NCBI GenBank assembly: GCA_003577275.1
Contig: QEVO01000001.1
Span: 434,001 to 498,000 of the forward strand
Source of the DNA: Pseudomonadota bacterium
Lineage (GTDB): Bacteria; Pseudomonadota; Alphaproteobacteria; Sphingomonadales; Govanellaceae
Length of the DNA: 64,000 nucleotides
Direction: 5' to 3'
Shown here: positions 1 through 9,559 of the stretch, in pieces
Position numbering within the stretch: position 1 is the first letter of the stretch
Layout: each line of letters starts with the position of its first letter
Notes under the pieces: model-generated
Told to the model about the DNA's origin: nothing
The model's database searches: none
What the model saw: the letters and a program-made list of their open reading frames with translations, nothing else
Translations under genes and position numbers: made by a program

Positions 1-1820
1 TGCGCCGCGCCCGCGAGAAGGAAAAGCGCCATCTGCGTAATGACTCTCAGCCGCCGCAAAAAGTGGTGCGCGACGTCATCATTCCGGAAGCCATCACCGT
101 TCAGGAACTGGCCAACCGCATGGCGGAACGTTCGGTGGACGTCATCCGCGCGCTGATGAAAATGGGCGTCATGGCCACCATCAATGACGTGCTCGACGCC
201 GATACCGCCGAACTCCTGGTCAATGAATTCGGCCATAAGATGAAACGGGTGAGCGAGGCGGACGTGGAGATTGGTCTTGAAGGCGAAGCCGACCGCGCGG
301 AGGATCTGCGGCCGCGACCGCCCATCGTTACCGTCATGGGTCACGTCGACCACGGCAAGACGTCGCTCCTCGACGCGCTGCGCACCACCGACGTGGCGGC
401 CGGCGAAGCGGGCGGCATCACCCAACACATCGGCGCCTATCAAGTGCAGATGAAGTCGGGCGCCAAGATCACCTTCCTCGACACCCCGGGCCACGAAGCG
501 TTCACCGCCATGCGCTCGCGCGGCGCGAAAGTCACCGACATCGTGGTCTTGGTGGTGGCCGCCGATGACGGCGTCATGCCGCAGACCGTGGAGGCGATCA
601 ATCACGCCCGCGCCGCCGAGGTGCCCATCATCGTCGCCATCAACAAGGTCGATAAGCCGGGCGCTAACCCGAACCGGGTGCGTCAGGAGCTCCTCCAGCA
701 TGGCGTGGTGGTGGAGGACATGGGCGGCGACATTCTGGATGTCGAAGTCTCAGCGATCAAGAAGACCAACCTTGATAAGCTGGAGGAAGCAATCCTCCTG
801 CAATCGGAAATCCTCGAACTGAAAGCCAATCCCAATCGCGCCGCCGAAGGCGTGGTGGTGGAAGCGAAACTCGACAAAGGACGCGGCCCAGTGGCCACCG
901 TGCTCATCCGTCGCGGCACCTTGAAAGTCGGCGACGTGCTGGTGGCCGGTTCGGAATGGGGCCGGGTGCGCGCCTTGATGGACGATCGCGGTCAGCGCGT
1001 GGACGCCGCCGCGCCGGCGCAGCCGGTGGAAATCTTAGGGCTTAACGGCACGCCCGGCGCCGGCGATGACTTCATCGTTGTCGAGAACGAGGCGCGGGCG
1101 CGGGAGATTGCCGATTTCCGCGGCCGTCAGCGCAGCGCGCGCCGTCACGCCATCGGCCGGCCGGCAACGCTGGAGACCATGTTCGACCGCTTGAAGGCGG
1201 GCGAAGTGAAGTTCCTGCCGATCGTGATCAAGGCCGATGCCCAAGGCTCGGTGGAAGCCATCGCCGCCGCCCTCGACAAGCTCGGCACCGACGAAGTGGA
1301 AGCGCGCCTCATCCACGGCGCGGTGGGCGCCATCACCGAAAGCGACGTGACGTTGGCGCAAGCCTCGCACGCGCCGATCATGGCGTTCAACGTGCGCGCC
1401 AGCAAACAGGCGCGAGAATTGGCGGAGCACGATGGCGTCGAGATCCGCTACTACTCGGTGATTTACGATCTCGTCGACGATGTGAAGAAGGCCCTGTCGG
1501 GTCTGCTCACGCCGGAGCGCCGGGAAACCATTCTCGGCACCGCCGAAGTGTTGCAGGTGTTCTCCGCCGGCAAGGCCGGCCGCGCCGCCGGCTGTCTGGT
1601 CACCGATGGCGTCATGCGCGCCAACGCCAAGGCGCGACTGTTGCGCGACAACGTGGTGGTGTTCGACGGCGAATTGTCATCGCTGCGCCGCTTCAAGGAC
1701 GAAGTTGCGGAAGTCAAGGCCGGCACCGAGTGCGGCATCGCGTTTAAGAACTACACCGACATGAAGGCCGGCGACGTGGTCGAGGTCTACACCGTCGAAG
1801 AAGTCACGCGCACGCTCTAA
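1..1820 (+). CDS. infB: Translation initiation factor IF-2, 5' end missing
   Basis: IF-2 is the GTPase that brings initiator tRNA to the 30S subunit and promotes subunit joining. The frame is open from base 3, so the gene begins before the window and about 605 C-terminal residues are visible. The GTP-binding motifs are present in order: GHVDHGKT (G1), DTPGHEAF (G3), NKVDK (G4) and a SAI segment (G5). The elongation-factor-like domain II and the IF2-specific C-terminal domains follow. The visible start is a charged linker (REKEKRH). It is followed 39 bases later by rbfA, the classical infB-rbfA-truB-rpsO-pnp order. The identification is very secure; only the true start is unseen. Confidence 0.98.
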   Translation, partial: RRAREKEKRHLRNDSQPPQKVVRDVIIPEAITVQELANRMAERSVDVIRALMKMGVMATINDVLDADTAELLVNEFGHKMKRVSEADVEIGLEGEADRAEDLRPRPPIVTVMGHVDHGKTSLLDALRTTDVAAGEAGGITQHIGAYQVQMKSGAKITFLDTPGHEAFTAMRSRGAKVTDIVVLVVAADDGVMPQTVEAINHARAAEVPIIVAINKVDKPGANPNRVRQELLQHGVVVEDMGGDILDVEVSAIKKTNLDKLEEAILLQSEILELKANPNRAAEGVVVEAKLDKGRGPVATVLIRRGTLKVGDVLVAGSEWGRVRALMDDRGQRVDAAAPAQPVEILGLNGTPGAGDDFIVVENEARAREIADFRGRQRSARRHAIGRPATLETMFDRLKAGEVKFLPIVIKADAQGSVEAIAAALDKLGTDEVEARLIHGAVGAITESDVTLAQASHAPIMAFNVRASKQARELAEHDGVEIRYYSVIYDLVDDVKKALSGLLTPERRETILGTAEVLQVFSAGKAGRAAGCLVTDGVMRANAKARLLRDNVVVFDGELSSLRRFKDEVAEVKAGTECGIAFKNYTDMKAGDVVEVYTVEEVTRTL

Positions 1821-1859
1821 CGGTTAAGCGATGAATCCAGCAACGAAAGGGGGCTTGCG

Positions 1860-2258
1860 ATGCGCGCCGGGCAAAGCCACAGGTTGTTGCGGGTGGGCGA
1901 GGCGTTGCGCCACGCCCTATCCGACATTTTGATGCGCGGCGATCTGCGCGATCCGGCGCTGGAAGGGGCGTCGGTCACGGTGACCGAGGTGCGCCCCAGC
2001 GCCGACCTGCGCCACGCCACGGTCTACATCATGCCGTTGGGCGGCAAGGATACTGACGAGGTGCTCGACGGGCTGGCCCGCTCTGCCGGCTATTTGAGCA
2101 GCCACGCGGCGCAACGGGTCAGGATGAAGTTTTTTCCCAAGTTCATCTTCCGCCTCGATCCGTCGTTTGACACCGCCGATCGCATCGAAAAGCTGTTGCG
2201 CGACCCCCGGGTCGCCCGCGATCTTGAGCACGAACAAACGCCGCCGGACGAAGAATAG
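1860..2258 (+). CDS. rbfA: 30S ribosome-binding factor A
   Basis: This 132-residue protein has the size and character of RbfA, a KH-fold factor that binds immature 30S subunits and helps 16S rRNA 5'-end maturation. It starts at an ATG preceded by the Shine-Dalgarno sequence AAAGGGGG at 1846-1853. The family-type start RVGEALRHALSDIL and the segment LRHATVYIMPLGG are visible. The tail is acidic (EHEQTPPDEE). It lies between infB and truB, 11 bases before truB, which fits co-transcription with the translation-factor operon. Both sequence and position support the call. Confidence 0.95.
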   Translation: MRAGQSHRLLRVGEALRHALSDILMRGDLRDPALEGASVTVTEVRPSADLRHATVYIMPLGGKDTDEVLDGLARSAGYLSSHAAQRVRMKFFPKFIFRLDPSFDTADRIEKLLRDPRVARDLEHEQTPPDEE

Positions 2259-2269
2259 GGACCATCGCC

Positions 2270-3172
2270 TTGGCAAGACGCAATCGCGGCCGGCCGATCT
2301 CCGGCTGGCTCAACCTCGATAAGCCGGCCGGCATGACCTCGACTCAGGCGGTGGGCGCGGTGCGCCGCTTGCTTGACGCCCAGAAAGTGGGCCATGGCGG
2401 CACCCTCGACCCTCTGGCCACTGGGGTGCTGCCCATCGCGCTCGGCGAAGCCACCAAGACCGTCGCCTATGTCATGGATGGCGAGAAGGAATACGAATTC
2501 ACCATCCGCTGGGGCGAGGAGCGGGATACCGATGACGCCGAGGGGGCGGTGGTAGCCGCTTCCGATAAGCGCCCCAGCCGGGCCGAGGTGGCGGCCGCTC
2601 TTCCCGCGTTCATCGGGGAAATCTCCCAGCTGCCGCCGGCCTTCTCCGCCCTTAAAGTAGCCGGCGAGCGGGCCTATGACATCGCCCGCCGGGGGGACGA
2701 GGTGGCGCTCCACCCCCGCACCGTCACCGTGCGCGCCTTTGCCCCGGCCAAGGGGGCTTTGGACGACGCAAATCACATGACTTTTCAAGTGGTTTGCGGC
2801 AAGGGCACCTATGTGCGCGCGCTGGCCCGCGACTTGGCGCGGGCCCTGGGCACGGTAGGCCACGTGGCGGCGCTTCGACGCACCCGGGTCGGGCCGTTTC
2901 GGTCCGAGGCGGCGATTTCTCTGGATCGGCTCGCCGATTTGGTCCATAGTGCGCCGCTTGATAGCGTACTACTTCCGGTAAAGACCGCGCTGGACGACAT
3001 CCCGGCCCTGGCCATTACCGGCGGTGAGGCGGAACGCCTCAAGGCGGGGCAGCCGCTCCGCGTCCCTAGCCGAAAGCAGGGCATCGTCCAGGTTCGCTCG
3101 GGCGATGCTCTTATTGCTTTGGGCGAAGTGGACGGCGGCTTGTTGCGGCCCCTGCGTGTGTTCAACATCTAA
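2270..3172 (+). CDS. truB: tRNA pseudouridine(55) synthase
   Basis: TruB converts U55 in the T-loop of tRNAs to pseudouridine. The 300-residue frame starts with TTG; no better ATG lies before the conserved [13 protein letters not shown] motif. The catalytic Asp is about residue 47 in [13 protein letters not shown]. The [14 protein letters not shown] segment of the family is also present, and a short C-terminal PUA-like tail follows. The gene sits 11 bases after rbfA and 20 bases before rpsO. The TTG start is the only uncertain point. Confidence 0.96.
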   Translation: MARRNRGRPISGWLNLDKPAGMTSTQAVGAVRRLLDAQKVGHGGTLDPLATGVLPIALGEATKTVAYVMDGEKEYEFTIRWGEERDTDDAEGAVVAASDKRPSRAEVAAALPAFIGEISQLPPAFSALKVAGERAYDIARRGDEVALHPRTVTVRAFAPAKGALDDANHMTFQVVCGKGTYVRALARDLARALGTVGHVAALRRTRVGPFRSEAAISLDRLADLVHSAPLDSVLLPVKTALDDIPALAITGGEAERLKAGQPLRVPSRKQGIVQVRSGDALIALGEVDGGLLRPLRVFNI

Positions 3173-3192
3173 ACGGTTTGAAGGAGCAACCG

Positions 3193-3462
3193 ATGTCGAT
3201 AGCTGCTGAGCGGAAGCAGTCACTGATCAATGAATTCGCAACCAAGCCCGGCGATACGGGCTCACCCGAAGTGCAGGTGGCGATCCTGACTGAACGGATC
3301 AACAATCTCACCGATCACTTCAAAACCCACGTCAAGGACAACCATTCGCGCCGCGGGCTTCTCAAGCTCGTCAATCAGCGCCGTCGTCTCCTTGACTATT
3401 TAAAGAGCGGCGACGAAAGACGCTATGCTCAACTCATCGAGCGACTTGGGCTGCGCAAGTAG
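3193..3462 (+). CDS. rpsO: 30S ribosomal protein S15
   Basis: S15 (89 residues) is a primary binder of the central domain of 16S rRNA. The start chosen is ATG 3193, because AAGGAG at 3181-3186 is a Shine-Dalgarno sequence placed just before it; the upstream in-frame TTG at 3178 would overlap that site. Typical S15 segments are visible: [36 protein letters not shown] and the terminal ERLGLRK. It precedes pnp as in many proteobacteria. Between them lies a strong hairpin, described separately. Confidence 0.98.
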   Translation: MSIAAERKQSLINEFATKPGDTGSPEVQVAILTERINNLTDHFKTHVKDNHSRRGLLKLVNQRRRLLDYLKSGDERRYAQLIERLGLRK

Positions 3463-3471
3463 CGGTGGCGC

Positions 3472-3570
3472 GCGTGAGCGTTGCATCGAGGCGGACAAGG
3501 ACACGACTTGCCGCCGATGCAACCGGTTTGCTCACGCCTGGACCGCTGATCGGCGCTGCCGTCGCGGCAG
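3472..3570 (+). promoter_or_regulatory. Paired hairpins in the rpsO-pnp gap (likely RNase III site / PNPase autoregulation)
   Basis: A long imperfect hairpin spans 3472-3537. Arm GCGTGAGC (3472-3479) pairs with 3530-3537, GTTGCATCG (3480-3488) pairs with 3515-3523, and GGCGG plus CAAG (3490-3499) pair with 3507-3515. A second hairpin, CTGCCG-TCG-CGGCAG, lies at 3556-3570, just before the pnp Shine-Dalgarno region. In E. coli the pnp leader carries an RNase III-cleaved stem through which PNPase represses itself. The same arrangement here suggests, but does not prove, that control. There is no U-tract, so it is not an intrinsic terminator. Confidence 0.7.
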
Positions 3571-3589
3571 GTTCGTATAGGAAAGAAGC

Positions 3590-5731
3590 ATGTTTGAAAT
3601 CTATCGCAAGGAATTAGATTGGGGCGGCCGCAAGCTGGTCCTGGAAACCGGGCATATCGCCCGCCAGGCAGACGGCGCGGTTCTCGCCACGTATGGCGGC
3701 ACCACCGTGTTGTGCGTCGCCGTTGCCGCCAAGCAACCAAAAGCCGGGATCGATTTTTTCCCGCTCACCGTCAACTACATCGAGCGCGCTTATGCCGCCG
3801 GCAAGATTCCCGGCGGTTTCTTCAAGCGCGAAGGCCGCCCGAGCGAAAAGGAAACCCTGGTTTCCCGTCTCATCGACCGGCCGATCCGGCCGCTGTTCGC
3901 CGATGATTTCCGCAATGAGACCCAGGTCACGTGCACAGTGTTGAGTCACGACATCGAGAACGACGCCGACGTCGTCGCCATGATTGGGGCGAGCGCTGCG
4001 CTGACTCTGTCGGGCATCCCCTTCTTCGGTCCCATCGGCGCCGCCAAGGTCGGATACAAGGATGGCGCGTACATCTTGAACCCCACCAAGGATCAGCTGG
4101 AGACCAGCGAGCTGGAGCTGGTGGTCGCCGGCACCCGCGACGCCGTGCTGATGGTCGAATCGGAAGCCAAGGAGCTCTCCGAAGAGGTCATGCTCGGCGC
4201 GGTGATGTTTGGTCATCAAGCGATGGCGCCGGTGATCGACGCCATTATCGAACTCGCCGGCGCCGCCGCCAAGGATCCCTGGGATCTGCCGCCGGCCGCC
4301 GATGTATCCGCTATCAAGAAGGCCATCGCCGATCTGGCGGAATCCGACCTGCGCGCCGCGTACAAGGAAACCCGCAAGCAGATTCGCGTCGCCAAGATCG
4401 ACGAAGCGAAATCTCGCGTCAAAACCGCGCTCATCGATGAGGCGGGCCATGATCCTATCCTTATCGGCGATCTGCTGAAGAAGCTGGAGAAGGATATCGT
4501 CCGCAACGATATTCTCGACACTGGCCGGCGCATCGATGGCCGCGATCTCGTCACCGTGCGGCCGATCGTCGCCGAAGTGGGGGTGCTGCCGCGCTCGCAC
4601 GGCTCGGCGCTGTTCACCCGCGGCGAAACGCAGGCGCTGGTGGTCACCACGCTCGGCACCGGCGACGATGAGCAGATCATCGACGCGCTGGAAGGCGAAT
4701 ACCGCGAGCGCTTCCTTCTGCACTACAACTTCCCGCCCTATTCGGTGAACGAGGTAGGCCGCGTTGGCTTTACCGGGCGGCGCGAAGTGGGCCATGGCAA
4801 GCTGGCGTGGCGGGCAGTTCAGGCGGTGCTGCCGGACAAGGAAGCCTTTCCCTACACCATCCGCGTGGTGTCGGAAATCACCGAGTCCAACGGCTCGTCC
4901 TCCATGGCTTCGGTGTGCGGCGCGTCCTTGTCGATGATGGATGCTGGCGTACCGCTTACGCATCCGGTGTCGGGCATCGCCATGGGGCTCATTCTGGAAG
5001 GCGATCGCTATGCGGTGCTGTCCGACATTCTCGGCGATGAGGATCATTTGGGCGATATGGACTTCAAGGTCGCCGGCACCGCCAAGGGCGTCACCGCCTT
5101 GCAGATGGACATCAAGATCGCCGGCATCACCGAGGAGATCATGAAAAAGGCGTTGGCCCAGGCCAACGGCGGGCGCATGCACATCCTCGGCGAAATGGAC
5201 AAGGCGCTGTCCGGCGCGCGCGAGGAAATGAGCGTGCACGCGCCGCGCATCGAGACCTTCAAGATCAACCGCGACAAGATTCGCGAAGTGATCGGCACCG
5301 GCGGCAAGGTGATCCGCGAAATCTGCGAGGTTACCGGCGCCAAGGTCGACATCGAGGACGATGGCACCATCAAGGTGGCGTCCGCCAACCTCGACGCCAT
5401 CAAGCAGGCGGTGAAGTGGATTCAAGGCATCGTCGCCGAGCCCGAAGTCGGGGTGGTCTATGACGGCAAGGTAGTCAAGGTCGTCGACTTCGGCGCCTTC
5501 GTCAATTTCCTCGGCAGTCGCGATGGCTTGGTGCACATCTCCGAACTGGCGCCGCGCCGGGTGGCCAAGGTGACCGACGTGGTCAACGAAGGCGATGCGG
5601 TCAAGGTCAAGGTGCTGGGCGTCGACGAGCGCGGCAAGGTGCGGCTGAGCATGAAGGTGGTCAATCAGGAGACCGGCGAGACCATCGAGCCGGCCGACAA
5701 GTCCCGCGCCAAGGAAGAGGCCGACGCCTGA
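3590..5731 (+). CDS. pnp: Polyribonucleotide nucleotidyltransferase (PNPase)
   Basis: PNPase degrades RNA 3'-to-5' by phosphorolysis and is a core degradosome enzyme. The 713-residue length is normal. Two RNase PH-like cores are visible: the first begins with [18 protein letters not shown] and the second contains [16 protein letters not shown] and [22 protein letters not shown] domain with [11 protein letters not shown] follows near residues 565-600, then an S1 domain starting around residue 625 with [20 protein letters not shown]. The ATG at 3590 follows GGAAAG. It ends the infB-pnp operon. Confidence 0.98.
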   Translation: MFEIYRKELDWGGRKLVLETGHIARQADGAVLATYGGTTVLCVAVAAKQPKAGIDFFPLTVNYIERAYAAGKIPGGFFKREGRPSEKETLVSRLIDRPIRPLFADDFRNETQVTCTVLSHDIENDADVVAMIGASAALTLSGIPFFGPIGAAKVGYKDGAYILNPTKDQLETSELELVVAGTRDAVLMVESEAKELSEEVMLGAVMFGHQAMAPVIDAIIELAGAAAKDPWDLPPAADVSAIKKAIADLAESDLRAAYKETRKQIRVAKIDEAKSRVKTALIDEAGHDPILIGDLLKKLEKDIVRNDILDTGRRIDGRDLVTVRPIVAEVGVLPRSHGSALFTRGETQALVVTTLGTGDDEQIIDALEGEYRERFLLHYNFPPYSVNEVGRVGFTGRREVGHGKLAWRAVQAVLPDKEAFPYTIRVVSEITESNGSSSMASVCGASLSMMDAGVPLTHPVSGIAMGLILEGDRYAVLSDILGDEDHLGDMDFKVAGTAKGVTALQMDIKIAGITEEIMKKALAQANGGRMHILGEMDKALSGAREEMSVHAPRIETFKINRDKIREVIGTGGKVIREICEVTGAKVDIEDDGTIKVASANLDAIKQAVKWIQGIVAEPEVGVVYDGKVVKVVDFGAFVNFLGSRDGLVHISELAPRRVAKVTDVVNEGDAVKVKVLGVDERGKVRLSMKVVNQETGETIEPADKSRAKEEADA

Positions 5732-5742
5732 GCGGTAACGCA

Positions 5743-5771
5743 TTGGCGTATCCGGCTTTCAACTGTATACT
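5743..5771 (+). promoter_or_regulatory. Putative sigma-70-type promoter for the nitronate monooxygenase-like gene
   Basis: TTGGCG (5743-5748) and TATACT (5766-5771) are separated by exactly 17 bases just after the pnp stop codon. Transcription would start near 5778. The match and spacing are good, but no transcript data exist. Confidence 0.5.
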
Positions 5772-5776
5772 GTTCC

Positions 5777-5810
5777 AAGGGCGCTGGGGGTATCCTCCGG
5801 CGCCTTTGTT
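5777..5810 (+). terminator. GC-rich hairpin followed by TTTGTT, possible pnp terminator
   Basis: AAGGGCGC (5777-5784) can pair imperfectly with GGCGCCTT (5799-5806), followed by a short T-rich run. It could terminate pnp transcripts. It also coincides with the expected 5' end of transcripts from the promoter at 5743-5771, so it may instead be a leader hairpin of the next gene. Confidence 0.45.
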
Positions 5811-5834
5811 GCTGGTTTGGTAAGGATTGAGTTG

Positions 5835-7226
5835 ATGAAGGCATTGAAACCGTTGTTGATTTCTGGTCGCGAGGTGCTGCCGCTCGTTGAAGGCGGCAAG
5901 GGCGTCTCGGTGACCACCGGCGTTTCCTCTGGGGCCTGGGCGGCGGCCGGCGGGGTCGGTACGGTATCCTGCGTCAACGCCGACGCTTTCGACGCCTTTG
6001 GCAACATCATCCCGCAGGTTTATCGCGGCGCCACCCGCCGCGACCGGCACGAGGAACTGGTCAAGTACGGCATCGAAGGCGGCATCGCCCAGATCAAGAA
6101 AGCCTATGAAATCGCCAGTGGTCAGGGCCGCCTCCATATTAACGTGCTGTGGGAGATGGGCGGTGCCGAGCGGGTGCTGCGCGCCGTTCTGGAGAAGACC
6201 AAGGGCTTGGTGCACGGCGTTACCTGCGGCGCCGGCATGCCGTATCGCCTGTCCGAAATCGCCGCCGAGTTCAAGGTCCACTACCACCCCATCGTATCCT
6301 CGGCCCGCGCCTTTAATGCGCTGTGGAAACGCGCCTACCGCAAATACGCCGAGTGGTTGGGGAGCGTGGTCTACGAGGACCCATGGCTGGCCGGCGGCCA
6401 TAACGGCCTATCGAATTCCGAAGATCCGACCAAGCCGGAAGATCCCTATCCCCGGGTGCTGGCGTTGCGTCAGCAGATGCGTGAGTTCGGCCTCGGCGAG
6501 ACGCCGATCATCATGGCCGGCGGGGTGTGGTATTTGCGCGACTGGGCCAACTGGATCGACAACTCCGAGTTGGGGCCGATCGCCTTCCAGTATGGCACTC
6601 GGCCGCTGCTGACCAAGGAAAGTCCCATTCCGGAGGCCTGGAAGCAGAAGCTTCTGACCTTGAAGGAAGGCGATGTGTTGCTGCACCGCTTCAGCCCCAC
6701 CGGGTTTTACTCCTCGGCGGTCAAGAACGCTTTCCTGGACGAACTTGTGGCGCGCAGCGAGCGGCAGATTCCGTTCGCGCCCTTGCCGGTGGGCGAGCTG
6801 ACGGAAGCGTTGCAACTGGCCAAGCGCGAGGTCTTCGTCGCCCACGCCGACCGCGTGCATGCCCTGGCTTGGATGCGCGACGGCTACACCGAAGCCTTGT
6901 CGACCCCAGATCAGACGCTGATTTTCGTTACCCCTCAGAAGCGCGAGGAAATCCGCGCCGACCAGGTCGCCTGCATGGGCTGCTTAAGCCAGTGCTCATT
7001 TTCCAACTGGGCCGATAACGAGACCAATTCCACCGGCCGCAAGGCCGATCCCCGCAGCTTTTGCATCCAAAAGACCTTGCAGGAGATCGCCCATGGCGGC
7101 GATATCGAGCACAACCTGATGTTTGCCGGGCACAACGCCTATAAATTCGCCTCCGACCCCTTTTATTCCAACGGCTTCGTACCCACCGTGCGCCAGCTGG
7201 TGGACCGCATCCTGACCGGTGACTAA
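5835..7226 (+). CDS. Nitronate monooxygenase-family flavoprotein with a C-terminal Cys cluster
   Basis: This 463-residue protein resembles the 2-nitropropane dioxygenase / nitronate monooxygenase TIM-barrel family, which binds FMN and oxidises alkyl nitronates; the substrate here is unknown. Family-like segments are GVTCGAGMPYRLSEIA, TPIIMAGGVWYLRDWA and GPIAFQYGTRPLL. The start at ATG 5835 is preferred because TAAGGA (5821-5826) precedes it; the upstream in-frame TTG at 5817 would overlap that site. It is longer than classical members. The extension contains CMGCLSQC followed about 30 residues later by another Cys (SFCIQK), which could hold a metal or Fe-S centre. It stands alone between pnp and irr. 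Confidence 0.8.
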   Translation: MKALKPLLISGREVLPLVEGGKGVSVTTGVSSGAWAAAGGVGTVSCVNADAFDAFGNIIPQVYRGATRRDRHEELVKYGIEGGIAQIKKAYEIASGQGRLHINVLWEMGGAERVLRAVLEKTKGLVHGVTCGAGMPYRLSEIAAEFKVHYHPIVSSARAFNALWKRAYRKYAEWLGSVVYEDPWLAGGHNGLSNSEDPTKPEDPYPRVLALRQQMREFGLGETPIIMAGGVWYLRDWANWIDNSELGPIAFQYGTRPLLTKESPIPEAWKQKLLTLKEGDVLLHRFSPTGFYSSAVKNAFLDELVARSERQIPFAPLPVGELTEALQLAKREVFVAHADRVHALAWMRDGYTEALSTPDQTLIFVTPQKREEIRADQVACMGCLSQCSFSNWADNETNSTGRKADPRSFCIQKTLQEIAHGGDIEHNLMFAGHNAYKFASDPFYSNGFVPTVRQLVDRILTGD

Positions 7227-7339
7227 GCATCCTGTTATAGCTGCGCTTGATTTTTAATAACCGTAAAGCCATCTTAGAGGTGGATCGGGTGGTTATATCG
7301 CGGGTAGGCGATTCGCGAATTCAAGGAAGCCAGGCGGAC

Positions 7340-7783
7340 ATGAAGCCTCACATGCATCAAATCAAGCCTCAACCCTATGCCCGGGCATTGGAACGCCTGC
7401 GCTCGGTGGGCTTGCGGCCGACCCGCCAGCGGCTGGCGCTGGCGCGGCTCCTCTTTGATCGCGGCATGGAGCGGCACATCACCGCCGAGGCGCTGCATGA
7501 GGAAGTGCAGGCCACCGGCGCCAAGGTGTCGCTGGCCACCATCTACAATACCCTCCATCAGTTCACCGACATGGGGCTGTTGCGGGAGGTGGTGGTCGAC
7601 TGCGGCCGCGCCTACTTCGACACCAATGTCGGCGACCATCATCATTTCTTCTTCGAGGATGAAGGCCGGCTCGACGACATCCCGGCCAGCAACGTCCGCT
7701 TTGCGGAAATGCCCGCCCCGCCCGAAGGCTCGGCGGTGGTGGGCGTGGACGTGGTGATCCGGGTCCGCCGCCAGCAGAAGTAG
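7340..7783 (+). CDS. irr: Iron response regulator Irr (Fur superfamily)
   Basis: The 147-residue protein matches alphaproteobacterial Irr, a Fur-superfamily repressor/activator that reads haem status and controls iron-responsive genes. A winged-helix domain (GLRPTRQRLALARLLF, VSLATIYNTLHQFTDMGLL) is followed by a dimerisation domain with the Irr hallmark HHH at about residues 100-102, in DHHHFFFEDEGRL. The N-terminal haem regulatory motif (GCPWHD-type) of Bradyrhizobium Irr is absent. The start is taken at ATG 7340; ATG 7352 is possible. AAGGA lies upstream at 7323-7327. No Irr box is obvious nearby. Confidence 0.88.
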   Translation: MKPHMHQIKPQPYARALERLRSVGLRPTRQRLALARLLFDRGMERHITAEALHEEVQATGAKVSLATIYNTLHQFTDMGLLREVVVDCGRAYFDTNVGDHHHFFFEDEGRLDDIPASNVRFAEMPAPPEGSAVVGVDVVIRVRRQQK

Positions 7784-7787
7784 GCGG

Positions 7788-8336
7788 TTATTCGGGCTTA
7801 TCGTCCGCCGGCAGGACGCCCCATAGCGCGTCCATCGTCAGCCAGCCGCTCTTGCCCTCGATTTTGATCTTGCACCAGCTCAGGCGGCAGCCATCCAGCT
7901 CGCCGATCACCCCGTCCTCGGCCCGCAGGACCGGCACGCTCGCCGGGTGAGGGGATTCATAGAGCGTGCGCACCCCCTCTCGGCCGCCGGCGATGACCAC
8001 GGTGCGCCGGCCAGACAGCAGGCTGCCGTGTATCCATCCCACCTCGCCGTCGCGATCGCGCACTTTGCGCCAGATGTCGTATTCGGCCTCCACCAGCACC
8101 GGCAGGCCGCGCCGGCCGTAGAGCCACTTGATGGGATACTGGGTGCCGGGGCCGGTGCGCATATTGACCTCGCGGGCGCCCAGGGAGACGAAACGCGGCA
8201 CCGGCAGCCCCGAGGCTCCGACCTTCAGGGGCGTTGGATCGCTTTCCGCCGCCCCGGCTGGGGTCAACAACAGGCCGGCCGCCAGCAAGCCGAGCAGGGC
8301 GGCGCGGCGGCGTGGGGGGATTCTTGAAGGTTTCAT
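7788..8336 (-). CDS. Exported SH3-domain protein
   Basis: The 182-residue product begins with a basic, hydrophobic signal peptide (RRRAALLGLLAAGLLLTPAGAA), so it is probably periplasmic. A bacterial SH3 (SH3b) domain follows, with REVNMRTGPGTQYPIKWLY and a C-terminal repeat of the fold (DGCRLSWCKIKIEGKSGWL). Such domains usually bind peptidoglycan or act as structural modules. Two Cys six residues apart (CRLSWC) may form a disulfide. It converges with irr (5-base gap) and is divergent from the hydroxyacid dehydrogenase. The precise role is unknown. Confidence 0.8.
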   Translation of the reverse strand: MKPSRIPPRRRAALLGLLAAGLLLTPAGAAESDPTPLKVGASGLPVPRFVSLGAREVNMRTGPGTQYPIKWLYGRRGLPVLVEAEYDIWRKVRDRDGEVGWIHGSLLSGRRTVVIAGGREGVRTLYESPHPASVPVLRAEDGVIGELDGCRLSWCKIKIEGKSGWLTMDALWGVLPADDKPE

Positions 8337-8410
8337 GAGGGTGTTGTTTAGGGGCCAAGACGCCGGGTGGTCAAGCCGCTTGCGACGGGGTGCGACAAGG
8401 TATTAAGATT

Positions 8411-8458
8411 TGTCCGGACATCTCATTATTTGAAAGCCCAAACCAGTTCTGCTACACA
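8411..8458 (+). promoter_or_regulatory. Putative promoter of the hydroxyacid dehydrogenase gene with upstream palindrome
   Basis: TTGAAA (8430-8435), a 17-base spacer and TACACA (8453-8458), preceded by TG one base upstream (extended -10), form a good sigma-70-type promoter. A perfect 10-base palindrome TGTCCGGACA lies at 8411-8420, just upstream of the -35 box, and could be an operator. Confidence 0.5.
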
Positions 8459-8557
8459 AGATTTAAGATCGTATCGCCAGCCGCAAAACGGTGGTAGAAA
8501 CGGGCGCTTTTTAAGCAAAGCCGTCCGGGGTCCAGGGTATCAGTCAAAGAGGAAGGT

Positions 8558-9559
8558 ATGAGCCAGAAGAAGCCTCTCGTCATCGTGACGCGAAAGCTTC
8601 CCGATCAGATCGAGACACGGATGGCGGAGCTCTTTGACGTTCGGCTCAACGTCGAAGACAAGCCGTTCAGCGATCGCGATCTCATTGAGGCGGTCAAAAC
8701 GGCGGACATCCTGGTGCCGACGGTCACCGACCGCATCACCGCCGGCATCCTGTCGCACACCAACCCCAATCTGCGCCTGATTGCCAATTTCGGCACCGGC
8801 ATCGACCACATCGACCTAGCCTCGGCCCGCCAGCGCGGCATCACCATCACCAATACCCCCGGCGTCCTGACCGAGGATACCGCCGACATGACCATGGCCC
8901 TGATGCTGGCCGTGCCGCGCCGCCTGACCGAGGGCGAACGCCTGTTGCGCGCCGGCAAATGGCAGGGCTGGTCGCCCACCAGCATGCTGGGCAACCGTAT
9001 TTGGGGCAAGCGGCTGGGCATCATCGGCATGGGCCGCATCGGCCAGGCGGTGGCGCGCCGCGCTCGCGCCTTCGGGCTGTCCATCCACTATCACAACCGC
9101 AGCCGGGTCGGTGAGGATATCGAGGCGGAGCTGGAAGCGACGTTCTGGGAAAGCCTGGATCAAATGCTGGCCCGGGTGGATATCGTATCGGTCAACTGCC
9201 CGCACACCCCGGCCACCTATCATCTGCTGTCCAGCCGGCGGCTCGATCTTTTGAAGCCGCACGCCTTCATCATCAACACCTCGCGCGGCGAGGTGATCGA
9301 CGAGAATGCGCTGGTGCGGCTATTGCGCGACGGCAAGATCGGCGGCGCCGGCCTCGACGTTTTCGAGCACGAGCCGGCGATCAATCCCAAACTTCTGGAG
9401 TTGCCCAATGTGGTGCTGCTGCCGCATATGGGGTCCGCGACCCTGGAAGGCCGCCTCGACATGGGCGAGAAGGTGATCATCAACATCAAGACATTCGTCG
9501 ATGGCCACACCCCGCCCGATCGCGTGCTCAGCGACTGGCAGGATAATCTTTATCTGTAA
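8558..9559 (+). CDS. D-2-hydroxyacid dehydrogenase (glyoxylate reductase-like)
   Basis: This 333-residue enzyme belongs to the D-isomer-specific 2-hydroxyacid dehydrogenase family, which reduces 2-oxoacids such as glyoxylate or hydroxypyruvate with NAD(P)H. The Rossmann motif GMGRIGQAVARRARAFG is near residue 155. The substrate-binding and catalytic residues appear in order: NFGTGIDHID, Arg in TSRGEVIDE, Glu in FEHEP and His in LLPHMGSAT. The ATG at 8558 follows GAGGAAGG. The last 10 bases overlap the convergent moeB-like gene. The physiological substrate cannot be read from sequence. Confidence 0.88.
   Translation: MSQKKPLVIVTRKLPDQIETRMAELFDVRLNVEDKPFSDRDLIEAVKTADILVPTVTDRITAGILSHTNPNLRLIANFGTGIDHIDLASARQRGITITNTPGVLTEDTADMTMALMLAVPRRLTEGERLLRAGKWQGWSPTSMLGNRIWGKRLGIIGMGRIGQAVARRARAFGLSIHYHNRSRVGEDIEAELEATFWESLDQMLARVDIVSVNCPHTPATYHLLSSRRLDLLKPHAFIINTSRGEVIDENALVRLLRDGKIGGAGLDVFEHEPAINPKLLELPNVVLLPHMGSATLEGRLDMGEKVIINIKTFVDGHTPPDRVLSDWQDNLYL

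Noticed and set aside
3614..5743. A 709-codon open frame on the strand opposite pnp
   Set aside because: It is a shadow of the GC-rich pnp gene: its composition is skewed toward Gly, Asp, His and Leu as expected from the complement, and it has no recognisable motif.
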